Source: Clostridium sp. AWRP
GTDB taxonomy: Bacteria > Bacillota > Clostridia > Clostridiales > Clostridiaceae
NCBI RefSeq assembly: GCF_004006395.2
Contig: NZ_CP029758.2
Span: 2,914,001 to 2,978,000, forward strand
DNA: 64,000 nucleotides
Direction of reading: 5' to 3'
Positions 34,545 to 43,309 of this stretch are shown here, one piece after another. The position numbers and the translations under genes were made by a program. A model generated the notes under the pieces. The model was not told the origin of the DNA. It made no database searches and worked only from the letters and a program-made list of their open reading frames with translations. Each line of letters starts with the position of its first letter. Positions within the stretch are counted from its first letter, which is position 1.

Positions 34545-36899
34545 TTATATATTACCATAACTTGTTCTAGCAATAATTTCATTTTGAAGTTCTCCTGCTA
34601 ATTCTGTAAAATAAGCAGTATATCCCGCCACTCTAACAGTTAAACTTCTATAATTTTCAGGATTTTTTTGTGCTGCAATCAAATCTTCTTTTCTCACTAC
34701 GTTGAATTGTATATGTGGTATTTCTAAATCCACAAAAGTTCTTAAAAATTTAGCAAACTTATCTATATTGCTTTCAGTTTTAAAAAATTCAGGTAAAAAC
34801 TTCATATTTAAGAGTCCACCATTAGTTGTTAAATAATTGTCTAATGAAGAAACTGACTTTAGTACTGCTGTTGGACCGGTAATATCTCTTCCATATACGG
34901 GAGACATCCCCCCATCTGCCAGAGGTGTTTTTGCATATCTTCCATCTGGTGAAGCTCCAACATTTTCTCCCATAGGTACATGAGCAGAAACGGTATACAT
35001 TCCTGTATGGTATTTGCCTCCGCGATAATTTGTATAGTGGCTTAACTTTTTACTAAAAAATCTTGCCCACTTTGTACCAAGTTCATCAACATAAGCAATG
35101 TCATTGCCATACTTTGGTGCACGCTTGAGCAGCATAGTACGTATTACTTCATATCCTTCAAAATTGTTTTGCAGTGCTTTTAGTAAATCTTCTTTTGATA
35201 TTCTCTTTTCTTCATATACCAAAAGTTTAATAGCAGCTAAACTGTCTGCCAGATTAGCTATTTGTATCATCTGAATTCCTGAAAAGTTATAAACAGCTCC
35301 TCCTTTTGTAACATCCATTCCCTTTTCAATGCAATTGTCAATTACAGAAGATAAAAATGGAGATGGCAATATATCCATGTGTGCTTTTTCTACTTCTTCA
35401 CAGGCTAGTATCATTTTATCCATGAAATAAGTGACACTCTTTGCAAAAGCTTCTTCCAATTCTTCAAAAGTTTCATAATCAGTTAAATTTCCTAAATCAG
35501 GACCAATTTTATCTCCACTCAATAGAGACTTTCCATTGTTTAAAGTTAACTCCAATGCTTTGTCTAAATTGAACATAGCAGCATCACTCCAACCAAGATT
35601 ATTTCCCTGAGTAGTGATTTCCACACATCCTACAACAGCATAATCTCTTGCATCTTTTTCTTTTACACCTAACTTCACCATGGAAGAAATAATAGCTTCA
35701 TCGTTAAAAAATTGGGGCATTCCACTTCCCTTTGATACTACTTTTACTGCTTCCTTTAGAATCCTATCATTAGTTTCTTTATGAAGCCTTACTGATAAGT
35801 TAGGCTGTGGTAGTCCCAAATGTTCTTGTGCCTTCAAAAACAGAAAAGATAATTCATTGAAAAAATCACTACCCTTTTCATCTTGGCCGCCAATTACAAC
35901 ATTGAATCCAATTGGAAAACCTGCAAAAAACTTTGCGCTGTGTGAATTTCTTAAATAGACAATTTGATTGAATTTAAGCCAAAGACATTCTATAATTTCC
36001 AAAGCTTTTTGATTATCAATCTTTCCACTGTCAATGTCTTTTTTATAAAATGGATACAAGAATTTATCCATTCTACCTGGTGAAAAAGAAGATGCATTTG
36101 ATTCCATGTGAAGAATAACAAATAAAAACCAAATAGACTGTACAGCTTCATGAAAAGAATTTGGAGGATTCATACTCAAGCTTTTACAATTTAATGCAGC
36201 TTGAAGCATGTTAGCCTTATTTTCTTCCTTTGATTCTTCCTTTGATTTTTCTATTAAAAGATCATGATATCGCATCATAAACCTTTGAGTACCTTCCATA
36301 ACCAAAATGACACTGTTTAAAAAATACTGCTGCTCCTTAGAAGCACCTTCTAATCTTAAAACAGCTTGATTTTTTAACCCCTCAGGTCCATATTTTAACC
36401 AGCTTTCACAATCTGGACAAATATGCCCCTGTGCATGATCTTTTTGATTGATTTTAACTACCTTTGCAATTTCATCTATCTCTTTTCCATACCGTTTTCT
36501 AATTACATCTTCCAAGGATTTTCCATTAAAATATGGTTTAATAAATTCTCTAAAAGTAGTAATATCTTCTTTTCTTACATTAAATCTATCTTGAGGCCTT
36601 GTTGGAAGGGTTTCTATTTCACGATCAACCCAGGAGCTTCCGCTTTCGGGAAATACAACACCATATCTTACACCCATTGTACGATTTCCAACAATCATCT
36701 CTTCTGGTTCTACTGCAATATTCAAGTGTGTCAGTGCATTTTTTAAAGCAAGTGCCCTTTTAATAATAGTGGGTTTATCTTCATTTTCTTTATATGTTTT
36801 TGTGATAATAAGTGCTTGCTCAATAGATACGTATCTTGGCTCATCCATCATTTTTTTCTTTAACCAGGCTATTCTGTCCGTTTGAATTAACTCTTCCAT
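34545..36899 (-). CDS. Glycyl radical enzyme, PflD/YbiW type
   Basis: 784 residues from ATG 36899, six bases after AGGTGAG. Active-site Cys425 and Glu427 in VVGCVEITTQG; glycyl radical Gly759 in RVAGYTAYF, 26 residues from the end. The GCVE form is that of C-O/C-C/C-N eliminating members (dehydratases, lyases), not PFL, which has two adjacent cysteines. Compared from memory with E. coli PflD, many segments agree (GNRT, FPTRPQDRF-like, YNFSG, HVPxG..GA.PDGR, RVAGY). With a PTS and FSA in the operon, the best guess is ring-opening C-O lyase on 1,5-anhydrohexitol 6-phosphate. Other sugar-derived dehydratase roles remain possible. Own promoter at 36961-36989. Confidence 0.9.
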   Translation of the reverse strand: MEELIQTDRIAWLKKKMMDEPRYVSIEQALIITKTYKENEDKPTIIKRALALKNALTHLNIAVEPEEMIVGNRTMGVRYGVVFPESGSSWVDREIETLPTRPQDRFNVRKEDITTFREFIKPYFNGKSLEDVIRKRYGKEIDEIAKVVKINQKDHAQGHICPDCESWLKYGPEGLKNQAVLRLEGASKEQQYFLNSVILVMEGTQRFMMRYHDLLIEKSKEESKEENKANMLQAALNCKSLSMNPPNSFHEAVQSIWFLFVILHMESNASSFSPGRMDKFLYPFYKKDIDSGKIDNQKALEIIECLWLKFNQIVYLRNSHSAKFFAGFPIGFNVVIGGQDEKGSDFFNELSFLFLKAQEHLGLPQPNLSVRLHKETNDRILKEAVKVVSKGSGMPQFFNDEAIISSMVKLGVKEKDARDYAVVGCVEITTQGNNLGWSDAAMFNLDKALELTLNNGKSLLSGDKIGPDLGNLTDYETFEELEEAFAKSVTYFMDKMILACEEVEKAHMDILPSPFLSSVIDNCIEKGMDVTKGGAVYNFSGIQMIQIANLADSLAAIKLLVYEEKRISKEDLLKALQNNFEGYEVIRTMLLKRAPKYGNDIAYVDELGTKWARFFSKKLSHYTNYRGGKYHTGMYTVSAHVPMGENVGASPDGRYAKTPLADGGMSPVYGRDITGPTAVLKSVSSLDNYLTTNGGLLNMKFLPEFFKTESNIDKFAKFLRTFVDLEIPHIQFNVVRKEDLIAAQKNPENYRSLTVRVAGYTAYFTELAGELQNEIIARTSYGNI

Positions 36900-36960
36900 A
36901 CAACTCACCTTCTTTATTACCTATAGAATATTTTTATTGTTATCTATTATTTACACTTAT

Positions 36961-36989
36961 ATTATACAGTAATTTTTAGATTTTTACAA
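36961..36989 (-). promoter_or_regulatory. Promoter of the glycyl radical enzyme gene
   Basis: On the minus strand: -35 TTGTAA (36989-36984), 17-base spacer, -10 TATAAT (36966-36961), in the 167-base gap ahead of the gene. It allows the enzyme, activase and aldolase genes to be expressed apart from the PTS genes. Confidence 0.65.
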
Positions 36990-37066
36990 CAATATTTGTA
37001 TTATTATTTATTGTTTATTATTGTTTTACGTTATGATATTAGCTTTAAGACATTTGAAAGAAATGC

Positions 37067-38044
37067 CTAAACATCTGCTGGAAATTTAATCCCCATTTTT
37101 CTTCTCACTTCATCCATTATATTAAGTTCCATAAGAGAGCACTTATTATACTCATCTGCATTTTCCTTTATTTGAATAAGCCTAATTAACTCTTCTACCT
37201 CATAATACATATTGTTATCATACTTATTGATATTTATATACTCTTCTTTTCCATTATTATATATAATAGTAACTTGCCTTGTATCAGCTATTTCTTTTAT
37301 GAGCATACATCCCTTTTCGCCTTGAATTTGACTTGGTAATTTAGAGTTGGTAATCTTAGAGTATAAAAGTTCCCCCTGCATATTTCCATAGTTCACCATA
37401 ATAGTTCCAGCACCATCCACTCCGTTTTGTAAAATTACAGAATTTGCCCATATACTTTTAGGCATTCCAAAAAGCTTAACTAATGGATGAATGCAATATA
37501 CCCCAATATCCATTAGTGCACCGTTAGAAAAAATGGGATTAAATGCATTTTCAACAATTCCTTTTTTGAAATTATCATATCTGGAAGAATATTGACAATA
37601 TTGAAATGTAACCCTTCTAATAGTTCCAAGCTTAATAAGATTGTTCTCTATGGCCTTAAATCCTGGATCAAATACAGAACGCATTGCTTCTAAAAGAATT
37701 ACTCCATTTTCTTTAGCTACTTTTATCATCTGCTCTAATTCTTTTTTATTGGATCCTATAGTTTTTTCACACAATACATGTTTTTTACCCCTTAACATTT
37801 TAATTGACTGAAAAGCATGAAAACTATTTGGACTAGCTATATAAACAGCATCTACTTCTGTACTTGCTGCAAGTTCATCTAAATCATCATATGCCAATGC
37901 AGCTTCATATTTACTTCCATATTCTAAAGCTCTTTCCTTTGTCCTTGAATACACTGCAGTTAGTTCAAAATTTTTGCATAACTTAGCTGCTTCTATGAAT
38001 CTATCAGTGATTTTACTTGTTCCTATTACAGCAAATTTCACCAT
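37067..38044 (-). CDS. Gfo/Idh/MocA-family NAD(P)-dependent oxidoreductase
   Basis: 325 residues from ATG 38044 (MVKFAVIG); an in-frame TTG at 38065 has no RBS. N-terminal Rossmann fold with AVIGTSKITDRFIEAA, the catalytic-lysine motif CEKTIGSN (usually EKP) and the C-terminal substrate domain with GALMDIGVYCIHPLVKLFG. The family includes 1,5-anhydrofructose reductase, glucose-fructose oxidoreductase and inositol dehydrogenase. Its place between PTS EIIB and the glycyl radical enzyme makes it a candidate for reducing a phosphorylated keto sugar, such as 1,5-anhydrofructose 6-phosphate, to the anhydrohexitol phosphate (inference). Confidence 0.85.
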   Translation of the reverse strand: MVKFAVIGTSKITDRFIEAAKLCKNFELTAVYSRTKERALEYGSKYEAALAYDDLDELAASTEVDAVYIASPNSFHAFQSIKMLRGKKHVLCEKTIGSNKKELEQMIKVAKENGVILLEAMRSVFDPGFKAIENNLIKLGTIRRVTFQYCQYSSRYDNFKKGIVENAFNPIFSNGALMDIGVYCIHPLVKLFGMPKSIWANSVILQNGVDGAGTIMVNYGNMQGELLYSKITNSKLPSQIQGEKGCMLIKEIADTRQVTIIYNNGKEEYININKYDNNMYYEVEELIRLIQIKENADEYNKCSLMELNIMDEVRRKMGIKFPADV

Positions 38045-38081
38045 TATGCTTCCCACTTCTTTCAAATATTTAAATTATATC

Positions 38082-38114
38082 AAATAAGCTGTTGGAGTAA
38101 CCAACAGCTTATTT
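38082..38114 (-). terminator. Strong hairpin between EIIB and oxidoreductase genes
   Basis: A perfect 14-bp stem (38082-38095 with 38101-38114) and a 5-base loop lie one base after the EIIB stop. The minus-strand 3' side ends ATTTGAT without a long T-run, so it may attenuate or protect mRNA rather than stop all transcription. A TATAAT follows at 38079-38074. Confidence 0.65.
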
Positions 38115-38115
38115 A

Positions 38116-38436
38116 TTATTGTTTTTTACTATTAACATACGCTTCAACTTTGTCAATTATTTGATCTGATTTTTTAACTACATCGCTAACTCCAACTTTG
38201 ACGGTTGGCAATCCGCTAAATCTTTCTGTTTCCTTTATACCAATATCTTTAGTTAATATAACTACATCTGCATCTTTTACATCATCCATAGTAATTTTAT
38301 TTTCTATGCCTATTGAGCCTTGAGTTTCAACCTTTATCTCAATTCCTTTGGCTTTTGCTGCTTTTTCCAATGCCTCTGCAGCCATATACGTATGTGCAAC
38401 TCCTGATGGACAAGCCGTAACTGCTAAGATCTTCAT
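38116..38436 (-). CDS. PTS fructose-type EIIB component
   Basis: 106 residues, a free-standing EIIB of the fructose/mannitol family. Phosphocysteine Cys9 in AVTACPSGVAHTYMAA. It takes phosphate from EIIA (39904-40341) and gives it to the sugar bound by EIIC (38764-39864). ATG 38436 follows AGGAGATG. A 288-base palindromic element separates it from the EIIC gene, an unusual break inside a PTS operon. Confidence 0.92.
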   Translation of the reverse strand: MKILAVTACPSGVAHTYMAAEALEKAAKAKGIEIKVETQGSIGIENKITMDDVKDADVVILTKDIGIKETERFSGLPTVKVGVSDVVKKSDQIIDKVEAYVNSKKQ

Positions 38437-38475
38437 TCTAATTCATCTCCTATTATCTTGTTTTAGTTTATATTA

Positions 38476-38763
38476 GGCATTTTCAAAGAAATAACTAGTC
38501 AGTATGCTAGCCTATTTTTTATCATACTGCGTCGGTAGAACCCTTAGATAGGATTCACTATCTGCGGAACCTGCCTCCTTATCTGATAAACAAAGTTCTT
38601 GGCATCAGATGAAGTTTTAAACTTCATCCGATGCTTAGAAATTGTTATCCAGGGACATAGCCACTCTTTGCTCACACTTGGAAAAGTGTAAGTATTAGAG
38701 TGGGTAGTCATCGGATAAAAAATGTTCGTCGCATCTTTGACTTGTTATTTTCTTTCAAATGCC
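38476..38763. mobile_element. 288-bp structured palindromic element inside the PTS operon
   Basis: The two ends form long imperfect inverted repeats of about 50 bases: each begins GGCATTT, continues AAAGAAA..TAAC.AGTCA and ends ATTTTTTATC. TTA flanks both sides (38473-38475 and 38764-38766), a possible 3-bp target duplication; the right one is also the EIIC stop codon. The core is richer in G+C than its surroundings and holds further hairpins: GATGAAGTTT/AAACTTCATC with outer GCATC/GATGC, and CCACTCT...AGAGTGG around ACACTT/AAGTGT. No frame of note. Best read as a MITE; a structured RNA is the alternative. Confidence 0.65.
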
Positions 38764-39864
38764 TTATTCGAAATCCAAATTTAATTCTTCACCATCTCCA
38801 CCATGATCATCATTACGTTTTTCTGTGACTGGTTTCTTTAAAACATTTACCATCAATGCTGTTACAGCAACACCTACCAAAGTAGCTATAATGTATCCAA
38901 ATTTACCAGTAGCTACTGGTAGTACTATCCATCCACCCCAAGGTGCAGGATTTCCAGACCCTAATAACATTGCAGTAACTGCTCCACTGGCAGAACCCGC
39001 TATTAAAGAAGGAATAACCTTTAACGGATCCGATGCAGCAAAAGGTATAGCTCCTTCTGTTATTCCTATTAACCCCATCAATATACCAGCTTTTCCTGCT
39101 TCTTTTTCTTCCGTTGAGTACTTTTTAGGTGCTAAAAAAGTAGCTACACCCATACCAATTGGAGGGGTACATATTGCAACACCTATAGCTGCCATTATTT
39201 TTAATGCTATAGGGCTTGCCATTCCAGTTGTAGGATTTATCGTTCCTACCATTGCCGCTCCAAATCCATATGCAACTTTGTTTACCGGACCTCCCATATC
39301 AAAAGCTATCATTGAACCTAAAACTATTCCTAAAAGCACCAAATTTCCAGTACCTAACCCTTCTAGCCAAGTCTTCATTCCCGTCATAGCTCCTGCAACA
39401 GGAGTTCCTATAACCCAAACCATAAGTATACCAATGATAAATGTACCTATTAGTGGAATAACAAATATCGGCATTACAGAACGCATAATAGAAGGAACTT
39501 TTATTTTCTTTAAATAAAAGACTACTATACCCGCAAGCAAACCTGCTATAATTCCTCCTAAGAATCCCGCTCCAATTTGATTTGATAGATAACCACCAAT
39601 AGCTCCTGGTGCTATACCTGGCCTATCTACCATTGAAAACGCTATAAATCCTGCTAATATAGGAACCATTAATCCAAGTCCAGCTGCTCCTATATTAAAC
39701 AAATCATTCAACCTTGTTCCTTTAGGTGGAACTGCTGCTGAACCATATAATAAAACTGAAAGTGCTAATAAAACTCCTCCTGATACAACAAAAGGAATCA
39801 TGTATGAAACACCTGTCATTAGATGCTGTCTTGTATTTTTTAATAAATCTTTTAAATCATCCAT
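38764..39864 (-). CDS. PTS fructose-type EIIC component (permease)
   Basis: 366 residues from ATG 39864, seven bases after GGAGGT. About nine to ten membrane helices; EIIC-fructose motifs GGPVNKVAYGF and GITEGAIPFAASDPLK, the latter lining the sugar site. No fused EIIA or EIIB domain. It forms the membrane channel for the sugar phosphorylated by EIIB. Genes for EIIA and EIIC are 39 bases apart. E. coli pflD lies with a fructose-like PTS (frw), the same association as here. Confidence 0.92.
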   Translation of the reverse strand: MDDLKDLLKNTRQHLMTGVSYMIPFVVSGGVLLALSVLLYGSAAVPPKGTRLNDLFNIGAAGLGLMVPILAGFIAFSMVDRPGIAPGAIGGYLSNQIGAGFLGGIIAGLLAGIVVFYLKKIKVPSIMRSVMPIFVIPLIGTFIIGILMVWVIGTPVAGAMTGMKTWLEGLGTGNLVLLGIVLGSMIAFDMGGPVNKVAYGFGAAMVGTINPTTGMASPIALKIMAAIGVAICTPPIGMGVATFLAPKKYSTEEKEAGKAGILMGLIGITEGAIPFAASDPLKVIPSLIAGSASGAVTAMLLGSGNPAPWGGWIVLPVATGKFGYIIATLVGVAVTALMVNVLKKPVTEKRNDDHGGDGEELNLDFE

Positions 39865-39903
39865 TTTACTTACCTCCACTCTTATTATTTAATATCTCAA
39901 CTT

Positions 39904-40341
39904 TTAACTATCTAATGCTTCTAATATCTCTTCTATGCTAGAAGCTTCCTGTAGCTTAGTCCTAAACTCCTCTCTCATAATCTTTCTGGAGAGCTGAGCA
40001 AGGATCTGCAAATGCCTATCTCCGGCTTCTTTCTCTGGTACAGCAATTAAAAATACATACTTTACCGATTCTTCTTCACTCCACTTAACTTCTTTTTTTA
40101 GTCTAGCAAAAGCTACTGCAGCACTTTTTACGGAGTCAGATTTTCCATGGGGAATAGCTACATCAAATCCTATAGATGTAGGAAAATCCTCTTCTCTTTC
40201 AAATACCTGTTTGACATAGCCATCAAAATCTATTAATTTGTCCTGTTTTTCTATAAGCTTTGAGAGCTTTCTAATAACTTCTTCTTTAGAAGAAGCCTCT
40301 AAATCTAATACAACAAGGTCTCCATTTATTATGTCATTCAT
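39904..40341 (-). CDS. PTS fructose-type EIIA component
   Basis: 145 residues, PTS_EIIA type-2 domain. Phosphohistidine His65 in GFDVAIPHGKSDSV; LIAVPEKEAGDRHLQILAQLSR is the second conserved segment. It accepts phosphate from HPr and passes it to the separate EIIB. First gene of the PTS operon, divergent from the DeoR-type regulator across a 179-base gap. Confidence 0.92.
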   Translation of the reverse strand: MNDIINGDLVVLDLEASSKEEVIRKLSKLIEKQDKLIDFDGYVKQVFEREEDFPTSIGFDVAIPHGKSDSVKSAAVAFARLKKEVKWSEEESVKYVFLIAVPEKEAGDRHLQILAQLSRKIMREEFRTKLQEASSIEEILEALDS

Positions 40342-40475
40342 TATTATATCCTCCTCAGTAAAAACATTAATTATCTTATCTATGCCATTTTACATTTGCT
40401 CCAATCATAATCTTTTTTGAATTCTTCAATGTATTTCCACATTATAAATGAAATTTTGATATAATAATATTAGTA

Positions 40476-40492
40476 TGAATCAATAAGATTCA
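40476..40492. promoter_or_regulatory. Candidate operator ahead of the DeoR gene
   Basis: TGAATC-N5-GATTCA inverted repeat just after a TATAAT-like -10 (about 40460-40465) and 28 bases before the TTG start. It is well placed for autorepression and control of the divergent PTS operon. Confidence 0.45.
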
Positions 40493-40520
40493 ATTATGTA
40501 ACATAAAGGGGAGGTAACTT

Positions 40521-41285
40521 TTGTTTCCAGAAGAAAGACATGATAAAATAATAAGCATTTTACATAAAGAGGGAAAAGTTGTTGTCAAAAATTTAAGCTC
40601 CAGATTTAATGTAACAGAGGACTGCATTAGAAAGGATTTGAAAATATTAGAAAATAAAAATTTGCTACAGCGGACTTATGGAGGTGCCGTATCTGTTAGA
40701 CAATCAGCTCCCAAGCAGGACATTTCTATAAGGAAAAATATCAGTGTAGAATCAAAAGAAATTATAGCTGAAAAAGCCTTTAATTCTATTTTTGAAAATG
40801 AAACGATTTTTCTAGATATATCAACTACAAATATGATGCTGGCCGAAAAGCTTTCAAAGAGCCCAAAGAAGCTCACAGTGGTAACCAATATGCTGGATAT
40901 AATCTCAATACTAAATAAACAAGATAATAACATTAAAGTTATTTGTACTGGAGGAGTTCTTAGCAAAGATTTAGATGGCTTTACAGGTTCAATGGCTATT
41001 GAAAGTATCATTAACTACAAGCCCAACAAATGTTTTATAGGAAGCTGTGGAGTAAACATATTTGATAAAAGTGTCACTACTTTTGATGTAGAAGATGGGA
41101 ACACAAAAAAAGCCATAATAAATGGCAGTAAAGAAATATTTTTGGTTATGGAAAATAGTAAATTTTACATTGATGGTACTTATAAATTTGCTACCCTTTA
41201 TGATATAAATACAATTATTACAGAGTCTACACCAGACAAGGAAATTACAAATTTATTAGCTAAAACTGATACCAAATTCATCTAA
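40521..41285 (+). CDS. DeoR-family transcriptional regulator
   Basis: 254 residues, starting at TTG 40521 with GGGGAGGT upstream. N-terminal HTH_DeoR (RHDKIISILHKEGKVVVKNL, then SRFNVTEDCIRKDLKILE, YGGAV). C-terminal DeoRC sensor domain (about 75-235) with FLDISTTNMMLAEKL and TGGVLSKDLDGFTG, which binds sugar phosphates. Divergent from the PTS-glycyl radical enzyme genes and their likely repressor, with a phosphorylated intermediate as inducer. Confidence 0.9.
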   Translation: MFPEERHDKIISILHKEGKVVVKNLSSRFNVTEDCIRKDLKILENKNLLQRTYGGAVSVRQSAPKQDISIRKNISVESKEIIAEKAFNSIFENETIFLDISTTNMMLAEKLSKSPKKLTVVTNMLDIISILNKQDNNIKVICTGGVLSKDLDGFTGSMAIESIINYKPNKCFIGSCGVNIFDKSVTTFDVEDGNTKKAIINGSKEIFLVMENSKFYIDGTYKFATLYDINTIITESTPDKEITNLLAKTDTKFI

Positions 41286-41333
41286 TATAAACTTTTGTAG
41301 ATAAATACGCTTAAAAGATGAGAATTGACAATG

Positions 41334-41361
41334 AACAGTTGACAGTTAATTGCCAACTGTT
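41334..41361. terminator. Hairpin after the DeoR gene
   Basis: AACAGTTG/CAACTGTT (41334-41341 with 41354-41361). There is no good T-run. The neighbouring ATTGACAATGAACAGTTGAC wording recalls short clostridial intergenic repeats. Confidence 0.4.
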
Positions 41362-41418
41362 TAAAAATATGTGTACGTGTTAAAAAGTTTGACATACTAC
41401 TCAGTTCAACATATTTAG

Positions 41419-43131
41419 CTATACTACAATTTTGTTTCTTCCACTATTCTTAGCTTCATATAATAAATCATCGACAATTTTTATACATTCCATATTTGTA
41501 TTTGACTTATTTTCATACAATCCGCCACTTATAGTAACTTTTATGTCATCTTGCCATTTAAAATCATTAATACTACTTCTAATTTTTTCTCCTATTTCTA
41601 CTGCCATTTTTTGTTTGGTATTAGGTAAAATGACAATAAACTCTTCCCCACCATATCTTCCTGCATAGCCTGTATCACCTATACATTCAATTATTATTTT
41701 ACTTATATCACTTAAAACCTTGTCACCCTGTAGATGTCCATAATTGTCATTAATCAATTTGAAATAATCCACATCAAACATCATTATGCTAAATATTTCA
41801 CCTTCATTTATATATTTTTTTATAACTTTATCTAATATTTCTTCAATATAATTTCTTTTATACAAGTCTGTGAGGTCATCTCTAATGGACTTTTCATATA
41901 TAATACGATTTTCTATCTTTAGTTTTTCTGCATTAACTATCTCATCAGAATATTGCATTACAATTACATAAGTTTCTAAAAAGGCAAAAATAAGCATACC
42001 TACTTGAAAACCATACCTGCCATATATCATCCCATTGTTTATGAGTATATCATTTGCTGCTGTAGCAATTAAAGTAATAAATGCCACAAATGATATTATT
42101 CCTTCTTTTTTTCTTACTTTTTTTATAAAAAATAGTAATATACCAATCACAATAAATATCAAAATAGCTTCACCAAAAAAAGATAATCTATCGTAAAAAG
42201 TATTATTAGTTATAAGGCATATAGTGGTAAAGACTATTGAAAAGCACAATGATATATCAACTAACTTTTTAGGAAAATCCGGAAATAATTTTCTTAAAAG
42301 TAAAATATAAATTGGTATGTATAAATAATATGTGATTGCTGCTGTTTTGCTAAGCAATTCAAAAGGCATATTGGGAAAAATGTGAACAATTATTCTTTCA
42401 TTTAAAATCAAACACCTTAGCTGTGTAAGTAAACATAATATAGAAAAATATAGGAAAAATTTATTATTCTTCAAACGTGTATACAAGCATAAAAATAGCA
42501 ATTCTACAATAAATAGGACTCCTATTATAATTAAATCACCACCAGCATTTACTATGAATCTATTCATAATTCTATCCTTAAGTCCAAGATCAAAAGGTTT
42601 TAATACTGGATAAAGGATTCTGTAATTGGATGCTTGAATTACTATATCAGCCGCTCCATTTTGTGCTGTAAAATATATATAACTTGGCAAGTATATAGAT
42701 TTTTCTTTCTCATAACTTTTACCTACTTGTCCAACTTGTCCTTGTAAAACACCATTCACCCAAATCTTTGAAGCTGATAAAAAACTTCCTATTCTAAGCC
42801 CATAGACAACCCCTTCTGGAAGAAATATTTTCAAGTGCACTGTCATATATCCAGTATTTTTTCCATTTAACTGTGTTGTCAATTTATCTGGTAAAATTAA
42901 ATACTTATCAGCTTTTTCATACTGCACTTGTTCTGGTTTAAGAAGTTTATTCACATACAGCTCCAATTGCCCTTCAATCTTTACATTTCCTCTTTTCTCA
43001 AAATCATAATTACTTAAATTTAGAATTCCTTTATCTGCCTTAATATGACTGTGCATATTAGAATCATTAAAAGCTGGAGATATACCTACTAATAAAGCTA
43101 TAAGGATGATAGGTAAAATAAATTTTTTCAT
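41419..43131 (-). CDS. Membrane diguanylate cyclase with 7TMR-DISM-like sensor
   Basis: 570 residues. Signal-like N-terminal helix (1-20), an extracytoplasmic beta-rich domain (about 25-185), seven membrane helices (about 190-395) and a C-terminal GGDEF domain (about 410-570) with DDLTDLYKRNYIEE, MMFDVDYFKLINDNYGH and the active site RYGGEEF. The RxxD inhibitory site that normally stands nine residues before GGEEF is absent (Gly at both key places), so product inhibition is not expected. It makes cyclic di-GMP in response to an external signal. Monocistronic, minus strand, 178 bases after the amidohydrolase gene. Confidence 0.88.
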   Translation of the reverse strand: MKKFILPIILIALLVGISPAFNDSNMHSHIKADKGILNLSNYDFEKRGNVKIEGQLELYVNKLLKPEQVQYEKADKYLILPDKLTTQLNGKNTGYMTVHLKIFLPEGVVYGLRIGSFLSASKIWVNGVLQGQVGQVGKSYEKEKSIYLPSYIYFTAQNGAADIVIQASNYRILYPVLKPFDLGLKDRIMNRFIVNAGGDLIIIGVLFIVELLFLCLYTRLKNNKFFLYFSILCLLTQLRCLILNERIIVHIFPNMPFELLSKTAAITYYLYIPIYILLLRKLFPDFPKKLVDISLCFSIVFTTICLITNNTFYDRLSFFGEAILIFIVIGILLFFIKKVRKKEGIISFVAFITLIATAANDILINNGMIYGRYGFQVGMLIFAFLETYVIVMQYSDEIVNAEKLKIENRIIYEKSIRDDLTDLYKRNYIEEILDKVIKKYINEGEIFSIMMFDVDYFKLINDNYGHLQGDKVLSDISKIIIECIGDTGYAGRYGGEEFIVILPNTKQKMAVEIGEKIRSSINDFKWQDDIKVTISGGLYENKSNTNMECIKIVDDLLYEAKNSGRNKIVV

Positions 43132-43255
43132 ATGATACCTCCGGTTAACAGTGTATTACTAAAATATTATTACATACTTACTAAATTATCAATGGAACAA
43201 ATTAACACTCTGTCTGAAGGCATTTCTATTATCAATGTAAAAATTACTTGTTTTA

Positions 43256-43287
43256 AAAAAAACGGATAGTTCTACTCTATCCGTTTT
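43256..43287 (-). terminator. Rho-independent terminator of the deaminase operon
   Basis: AAAACGGATAG/CTATCCGTTTT (11-bp stem, 7-base loop, 43259-43269 with 43277-43287), followed on the minus strand by a T-run. It lies 22 bases after the amidohydrolase stop. Confidence 0.85.
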
Positions 43288-43309
43288 CTTATATATATTT
43301 CACTTTTCT

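Noticed and set aside
38476..38763. Cyclic di-GMP riboswitch, group I/II intron or HEARO RNA as an explanation of the structured element
   Set aside because: None of the core motifs I know for these was visible, while the inverted ends and TTA flanks fit a MITE better.
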